Source of the DNA: Sinobacterium norvegicum
GTDB taxonomy: Bacteria > Pseudomonadota > Gammaproteobacteria > Pseudomonadales > Sinobacteriaceae
DNA length: 64,000 nt
Reading direction: 5' to 3'
Assembly: GCF_923077115.1 (NCBI RefSeq)
Contig: NZ_CAKLPX010000001.1
Span: 868,001 to 932,000 of the forward strand
This document shows, piece after piece, positions 60,083-64,000 of the stretch. The notes under the pieces were generated by a model. That model made no database searches and had not been told where the DNA came from. It saw nothing but the letters and a program-made list of their open reading frames with translations. A program made the position numbers and the translations under genes. Position 1 is the stretch's first letter; every line of letters begins with the position of its first letter.

Positions 60083-61288
60083 ATGAATAACGACTTACAA
60101 CATCTGCACCGCTACCCCTTCGAAAAATTGGCTGCGCTCAAAGCCCAGGTAACGGCACCGAATCATCTTGAGCACATAGCCCTGTCGATCGGCGAGCCAA
60201 AGCATGCGCCACCTCAATTTGTGCTTGAAAACCTGACTAACAATCTCGATAAAATATCTGGCTACCCGACGACTGCCGGTATTTTACCACTGCGCCAGGC
60301 CATCGCTGACTGGGCCACAAGCCGCTTTCAATTAGCACCGCAATCTCTGACTGCGCAATCTCATGTATTGCCGGTCAATGGCACCCGTGAAGCACTTTTT
60401 GCCTTGACACAGGCCGTCGTCAACAGAGCCGACAAACCTTTAGTACTGATGCCCAATCCTTTCTACCAGATTTACGAAGGCGCGGCGACGCTGGCCGGGG
60501 CAGAACCCTATTACCTCAACTGCCTTGCCAGCAATAATTTTCAACCAGACTACGATACAATCCCCGCCGACGTATGGCAGCGAACACAGCTGTTGTTTCT
60601 GTGCAGCCCGGGCAACCCAACAGGAGCAGTCACTGATGCAGAGACGCTTAAAAAGCTTATCGTACTAGCCGATCAGTATGATTTCATCATCGCCAGCGAC
60701 GAATGCTATTCAGAACTCTACTTCGACGAGCAGCAACCCCCTATGGGTTTATTGCAGGCCTGCGCCGAATTAGATCGTAACGATTTTAAGCGCTGCGTTG
60801 TCTTTCACTCGCTGTCCAAACGTTCGAACCTGCCCGGTCTACGTTCGGGTTTCGTAGCCGGTGATGCCGACATCATCCAACCATTTCTGCTCTACCGCAC
60901 CTACCATGGTTGTGCCATGCCGCTGCATCACCAACACGCCAGCATTCAAGCATGGGGAGACGAAACCCATGTCAAACTGAACCGCGATTACTATCGCCAA
61001 AAATTTGACGCGGTCATCGATATTCTGCAAGACGTCATCGATATCGAGCAGCCTGAGGCTGGCTTCTATCTCTGGCTCAACGTCGATGGCAGCGACAGCG
61101 AATTTGCCCAGCAGCTGTTTGCCGAGCAAAACATCACCGCGCTACCCGGCAGCTTCTTAGGCCGTGAAGCCAATGGTGTCAACCCTGGCGCAGGCAGAGT
61201 AAGAATGGCGCTGGTGGCGGAGCTGGCGCAATGTATAGAGGCGGCACAACGCATCAAAGCTTTTCTCACGCGGCGACAGCAGCCATGA
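60083..61288 (+). CDS. dapC: Succinyldiaminopimelate transaminase
   Basis: A 401-residue class I/II PLP aminotransferase of the lysine and diaminopimelate pathway. IALSIGEPKHAPP, LPVNGTREALFAL, MPNPFYQIYEGAATLAG, LLFLCSPGNPTGAV, ASDECYSELY and the PLP lysine region FHSLSKRSNLPGLRSGF are in order. Located after glnD and before dapD, as in Pseudomonas; together these two make the succinylase branch. Last bases overlap nth (ATGA). Confidence 0.94.
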   Translation: MNNDLQHLHRYPFEKLAALKAQVTAPNHLEHIALSIGEPKHAPPQFVLENLTNNLDKISGYPTTAGILPLRQAIADWATSRFQLAPQSLTAQSHVLPVNGTREALFALTQAVVNRADKPLVLMPNPFYQIYEGAATLAGAEPYYLNCLASNNFQPDYDTIPADVWQRTQLLFLCSPGNPTGAVTDAETLKKLIVLADQYDFIIASDECYSELYFDEQQPPMGLLQACAELDRNDFKRCVVFHSLSKRSNLPGLRSGFVAGDADIIQPFLLYRTYHGCAMPLHHQHASIQAWGDETHVKLNRDYYRQKFDAVIDILQDVIDIEQPEAGFYLWLNVDGSDSEFAQQLFAEQNITALPGSFLGREANGVNPGAGRVRMALVAELAQCIEAAQRIKAFLTRRQQP

Positions 61289-61959
61289 CCTGCGCCAAAA
61301 AAAATATGCTTAAGGGTGAGCGGGTCAATTATATCTTGCGGCGACTACAAAGCCTCTATCCCAATCCGCCTGTCCCCCTCGACCACAAAGATCCTTACAC
61401 CTTGTTAGTCGCGGTTTTATTATCGGCACAGTGCACCGATGCACGAGTCAACCTGGTCACACCGGCGCTATTCGACCGTGCCGACAACCCCTTCGATATG
61501 GCCAAGGTTCCCGTCGAAGAAATCAAGGCTATTATTCGTCCCTGTGGGCTATCTCCGCAAAAATCAAAGGCAATATCGGTACTGTCACAGATGCTGGTCG
61601 ATCAATACGATGGCGAGGTACCGGCAGATATGGCAGCACTGGAAGAGCTCCCCGGAGTAGGCCACAAAACCGCCAGCGTCGTCATGTCGCAGGCTTTCGA
61701 TATCCCCGCCTTTGCTGTCGATACCCACATCCATCGGCTGGCCCAGCGCTGGGGGCTGACCAATGGCAAAAATGTCCAACAAACTGAAAAAGACCTTAAG
61801 CGCCTGTTTCCTAAAGAAAGCTGGAACCAGCTTCACCTGCAAATCATCTATTATGCCCGCGAATTTTGCTCAGCCCGTGGCTGTGACGGCCGAATCTGTG
61901 AAATCTGTAGCACCTGTTACCCGCAGCGTAAACACCCCAAAAAAGTGTTAAAGCCTTGA
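61285..61959 (+). CDS. nth: Endonuclease III family DNA glycosylase
   Basis: A 224-residue base-excision enzyme. The helix-hairpin-helix LEELPGVGHKTASVVM carries the catalytic lysine and FAVDTHIHRLAQRW the aspartate, both in the EndoIII positions. The C-terminal cysteines (CSARGCDGRICEICSTC) do not have the C-x6-C-x2-C-x5-C spacing of E. coli Nth, although a cluster of five cysteines exists. The ATG overlaps the dapC stop by 4 bp. Sitting between dapC and dapD is unlike Pseudomonas. Confidence 0.85.
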   Translation: MTCAKKNMLKGERVNYILRRLQSLYPNPPVPLDHKDPYTLLVAVLLSAQCTDARVNLVTPALFDRADNPFDMAKVPVEEIKAIIRPCGLSPQKSKAISVLSQMLVDQYDGEVPADMAALEELPGVGHKTASVVMSQAFDIPAFAVDTHIHRLAQRWGLTNGKNVQQTEKDLKRLFPKESWNQLHLQIIYYAREFCSARGCDGRICEICSTCYPQRKHPKKVLKP

Positions 61960-61997
61960 TCAACAATAGCCTCTAACGCTATGCTTGCCCTTTTTAA

Positions 61998-62372
61998 ATG
62001 ACCGCGACGATGACTATGACAATACTGTTCGGTATCAACAACTGCGACACCGTCAAAAAAGCCAGAAAATGGTTTGATAGCAACAGCCTAGATCACAGCT
62101 ATCACGATTTCAGAAATGACGGACTGACAGAGAATCAACTCCAGCAATGGATTGACGCTATCGGCTATGAAACACTGGTCAACAAGCGCTCTACCACGTG
62201 GAAACAGCTCGGCGATGACGCCAAGCAGAGCCTTGATGGCGACAGCGCAAAAGCACTGATGCTGGCCAATCCAACACTGATCAAACGCCCTGTTGTTATC
62301 GATGACACCGGCGTGGTCAGCGTTGGCTTCAAAGAAGCTGACTTTCAGCAACGCTTTTTATCACTCGATTAA
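61998..62372 (+). CDS. ArsC-family reductase-like protein (YffB/Spx type)
   Basis: A 124-residue thioredoxin-fold protein. The single cysteine in INNCDTVKKARKW matches YffB, and the conserved NKRSTTWKQL and LIKRPVVIDD follow. Function in this subfamily is not firmly known; glutathione-dependent thiol reductase has been proposed. Neighbouring dapC and dapD gives the common order. Further in-frame ATGs lie at 62010 and 62016. Confidence 0.88.
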   Translation: MTATMTMTILFGINNCDTVKKARKWFDSNSLDHSYHDFRNDGLTENQLQQWIDAIGYETLVNKRSTTWKQLGDDAKQSLDGDSAKALMLANPTLIKRPVVIDDTGVVSVGFKEADFQQRFLSLD

Positions 62373-62393
62373 CTATTTCACCAGGACTCACCC

Positions 62394-63431
62394 ATGACAA
62401 ATTCAGTATTCAGCCTCGGCCTCGGTGTCGGCACCCAGAACAATAAAGGCGAGTGGTTAGAAGTGTTTTACGCCCAACCGCTACTTCAGCCCAGCGAGCA
62501 GCTCGTCGGCCTTATCGCTGAAGCCGTGGGCTACGAAGGCGGCAACCAAGCCATTACCGTCGCCAAGGCTCAGCTGCAAAAGCTGGCCGGCCTATTGTTT
62601 GATGCCGAAGAAAAATCACAGGCTAAAATCGCTGCGACACTGGCAGAAGGCAACCAGCCTGCAGTTATTACCATCTTAGCCAGTGATGCAGCACCGGAAA
62701 CTGTAGCCGAGTGCTACCTCAAGCTGCACCTACTGTCCCATACTCTGGTCAAGCCACACGGCGTCAACCTCACCGGTATGTTTGGTGTATTGCCTAACGT
62801 CGCCTGGACAAACAAAGGCGCCATTGATCTTGCTGAGCTTGACGATGCTCAACTCAAGGCACGCTGCAACGGTGAAATCATCGATGTATTGTCCGTCGAT
62901 AAATTCCCTAAGATGCTTAACTATGTTGTCCCTGCCGGCACCCGTGTTGGCGACGCCTCTCGCGTCCGCCTAGGTGCTTATCTCGGCGAGGGTACCACCA
63001 TTATGCACGAGGGTTTTGTCAACTTTAATGCGGGCACAGAGGGTCCCGGTATGATTGAAGGTCGCATCTCTGCCGGCGTTTTTGTCGGCAAAGGGTCTGA
63101 CCTTGGCGGTGGCTGTTCAACCATGGGCACCCTCTCTGGCGGCAACTCAGTGGTCATCAGCGTTGGTGAAGAATGCCTAATCGGTGCCAATGCTGGTATC
63201 GGCTTACCGCTGGGCGACCGCTGCACCGTGGAAGCGGGCCTCTATATCACCGCAGGCTCAAAGCTCAACCTGCTCGATGAGGATCGCAATGTGGTTGAAG
63301 TCGTCAAGGCACGTGATCTCGCCGGTAAATCTGATCTGCTGTTCCGTCGCAACTCAATCTCAGGCGCTCTCGAAGTACTGAGCAACAAATCAGCAATCGC
63401 ATTAAATGCTGAGCTTCACAGCAACAACTAA
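62394..63431 (+). CDS. dapD: Tetrahydrodipicolinate N-succinyltransferase
   Basis: A 345-residue enzyme of the long Pseudomonas-type DapD class (E. coli DapD is about 270 residues). An N-terminal alpha/beta domain precedes the left-handed beta-helix with VPAGTRVGDASRVRLGAYLG, HEGFVNFNAGTEGPGMIEGRIS and SDLGGGCSTMGTLSGG. It supplies succinyl-amino-ketopimelate, the substrate of DapC, encoded just upstream. Start follows ACCAGGACTCACCC. Confidence 0.95.
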   Translation: MTNSVFSLGLGVGTQNNKGEWLEVFYAQPLLQPSEQLVGLIAEAVGYEGGNQAITVAKAQLQKLAGLLFDAEEKSQAKIAATLAEGNQPAVITILASDAAPETVAECYLKLHLLSHTLVKPHGVNLTGMFGVLPNVAWTNKGAIDLAELDDAQLKARCNGEIIDVLSVDKFPKMLNYVVPAGTRVGDASRVRLGAYLGEGTTIMHEGFVNFNAGTEGPGMIEGRISAGVFVGKGSDLGGGCSTMGTLSGGNSVVISVGEECLIGANAGIGLPLGDRCTVEAGLYITAGSKLNLLDEDRNVVEVVKARDLAGKSDLLFRRNSISGALEVLSNKSAIALNAELHSNN

Positions 63432-63594
63432 ACCCGTTGTTTTTAGGGGAGAGGCGACAGAGCTCGCCTCCCCCCCCCTATCCCCCCCTCCGGTGTTTTC
63501 TCTACAATGACTTTCTTCGAATAAAACAACAGTTATTTTGCACCCGCTATACTGAGCTAATGCGATAGTAAAAAAGGCATTTAGCATAGTGAAT

Positions 63595-64000
63595 ATGCAG
63601 TCAGATGATGACGACACAATACAGCAACCGCTGACAAGCAAACTGATTAAGTCTGACCTGTATATCATGCTGATCGCAGTCATGACTGCGGCCGTCATCT
63701 TTGCCTTTATCGCCAGAATTGAACACTATCAAGAAGAACAAAATTTCAACCGCCAATCAGTCAATATCTATAACGCGATCAGCTATCAATTCCAACGTAA
63801 CCTCGACGCATTATATTCAGTTTCCGATTACATCAGTAACTCTCAACACGTGAGCCGAGAGGAATTTTCTCGCTTTGGGCTGGCAACACTGGCGCGCTAT
63901 CATGGGATAAAAGCACTGTCGTGGAATCCTGTTGTAGCGGGAGAAGAGCGTGAGGTATTTATTGAAAACGCGCGCGAGGACGGCCACGACGATTTCGATA
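63595..64000 (+). CDS. CHASE-domain membrane sensor protein (N-terminal part, cut by window edge)
   Basis: About 135 residues are visible before the right edge. An acidic start (QSDDDDTIQQ) is followed by a membrane helix (about 25-45, YIMLIAVMTAAVIFAFIA), then a periplasmic sequence with LARYHGIKALSWNPVVAGEEREVFIENAR, which is typical of CHASE extracellular sensor domains. The output domain (kinase or diguanylate cyclase) is beyond the window. The start may also be a GTG at 63589, which has AAAAGG upstream. Confidence 0.75.
   Translation, partial: MQSDDDDTIQQPLTSKLIKSDLYIMLIAVMTAAVIFAFIARIEHYQEEQNFNRQSVNIYNAISYQFQRNLDALYSVSDYISNSQHVSREEFSRFGLATLARYHGIKALSWNPVVAGEEREVFIENAREDGHDDFD

Noticed and set aside
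63446-63488. GAGGCGA-CAGAGC-TCGCCTC hairpin and C-runs after dapD
   Set aside because: The stem is good but is followed by runs of 9 and 7 C rather than T, so it is not a typical terminator; the C-runs are only a sequence-quality caution.

Overview
The window looks like a piece of a marine, Pseudomonas-related gammaproteobacterial chromosome (order Cellvibrionales or similar; this placement is inference). Two things support it. One is the uninterrupted core order rpsB-tsf-pyrH-frr-uppS-cdsA-dxr-rseP-bamA-skp-lpxD-fabZ-lpxA-lpxB-rnhB-dnaE-accA-tilS-pyrG-kdsA-eno-ftsB-ispD-ispF-truD-pcm-nlpD-rpoS-fdxA-mutS, with map-glnD-dapC-dapD diverging from it. The other is an accessory region rich in sulfatases and TonB-dependent uptake. 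I saw no tRNA, rRNA, CRISPR array, transposase or integrase.

Positions 1-21360 are accessory. On the plus strand are a glutathione S-transferase, a small membrane protein, a formylglycine-type sulfatase, a metallo-beta-lactamase-fold (AtsA-like) hydrolase and a membrane-anchored AraC-type regulator. On the minus strand, read from 20783 down to 6959, are an esterase-like lipoprotein, two tandem copies of a DUF1214+DUF1254 gene pair, a TonB-dependent receptor, an MFS transporter, two alpha/beta hydrolases, an acyl-CoA ligase and an alkyl-sulfatase-like enzyme. Together these suggest uptake of a lipophilic, possibly sulfated ester, its cleavage by sulfatases and esterases, and CoA activation of the released acid. 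The region shows rearrangement: a 16-codon scar of a second sulfatase, a duplicated module with its upstream region, a broken AraC gene and an internal 93-bp duplication.

Positions 21724-56115 are the core block. mutS and fdxA run on the plus strand and meet rpoS at a bidirectional terminator. From rpsB (56115) down to rpoS (24898) all genes are on the minus strand, covering translation, outer-membrane and lipid A biogenesis, isoprenoid synthesis, DNA replication, fatty acid synthesis and stress control. Terminator-like hairpins follow rpsB, tsf, frr and eno. Unusual points are an RpoS with a long lysine/alanine-rich N-terminal tail, the absence of surE between truD and pcm, and a DUF368 (PopT-type) gene between pcm and nlpD.

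Positions 56486-64000 are on the plus strand: map, glnD, dapC, nth, a YffB/ArsC-like gene, dapD, and the start of a CHASE-domain sensor cut by the window edge. Many gene starts were moved inward from the longest reading frame on the basis of ribosome binding sites, overlaps or family length; these choices are explained in the entries.
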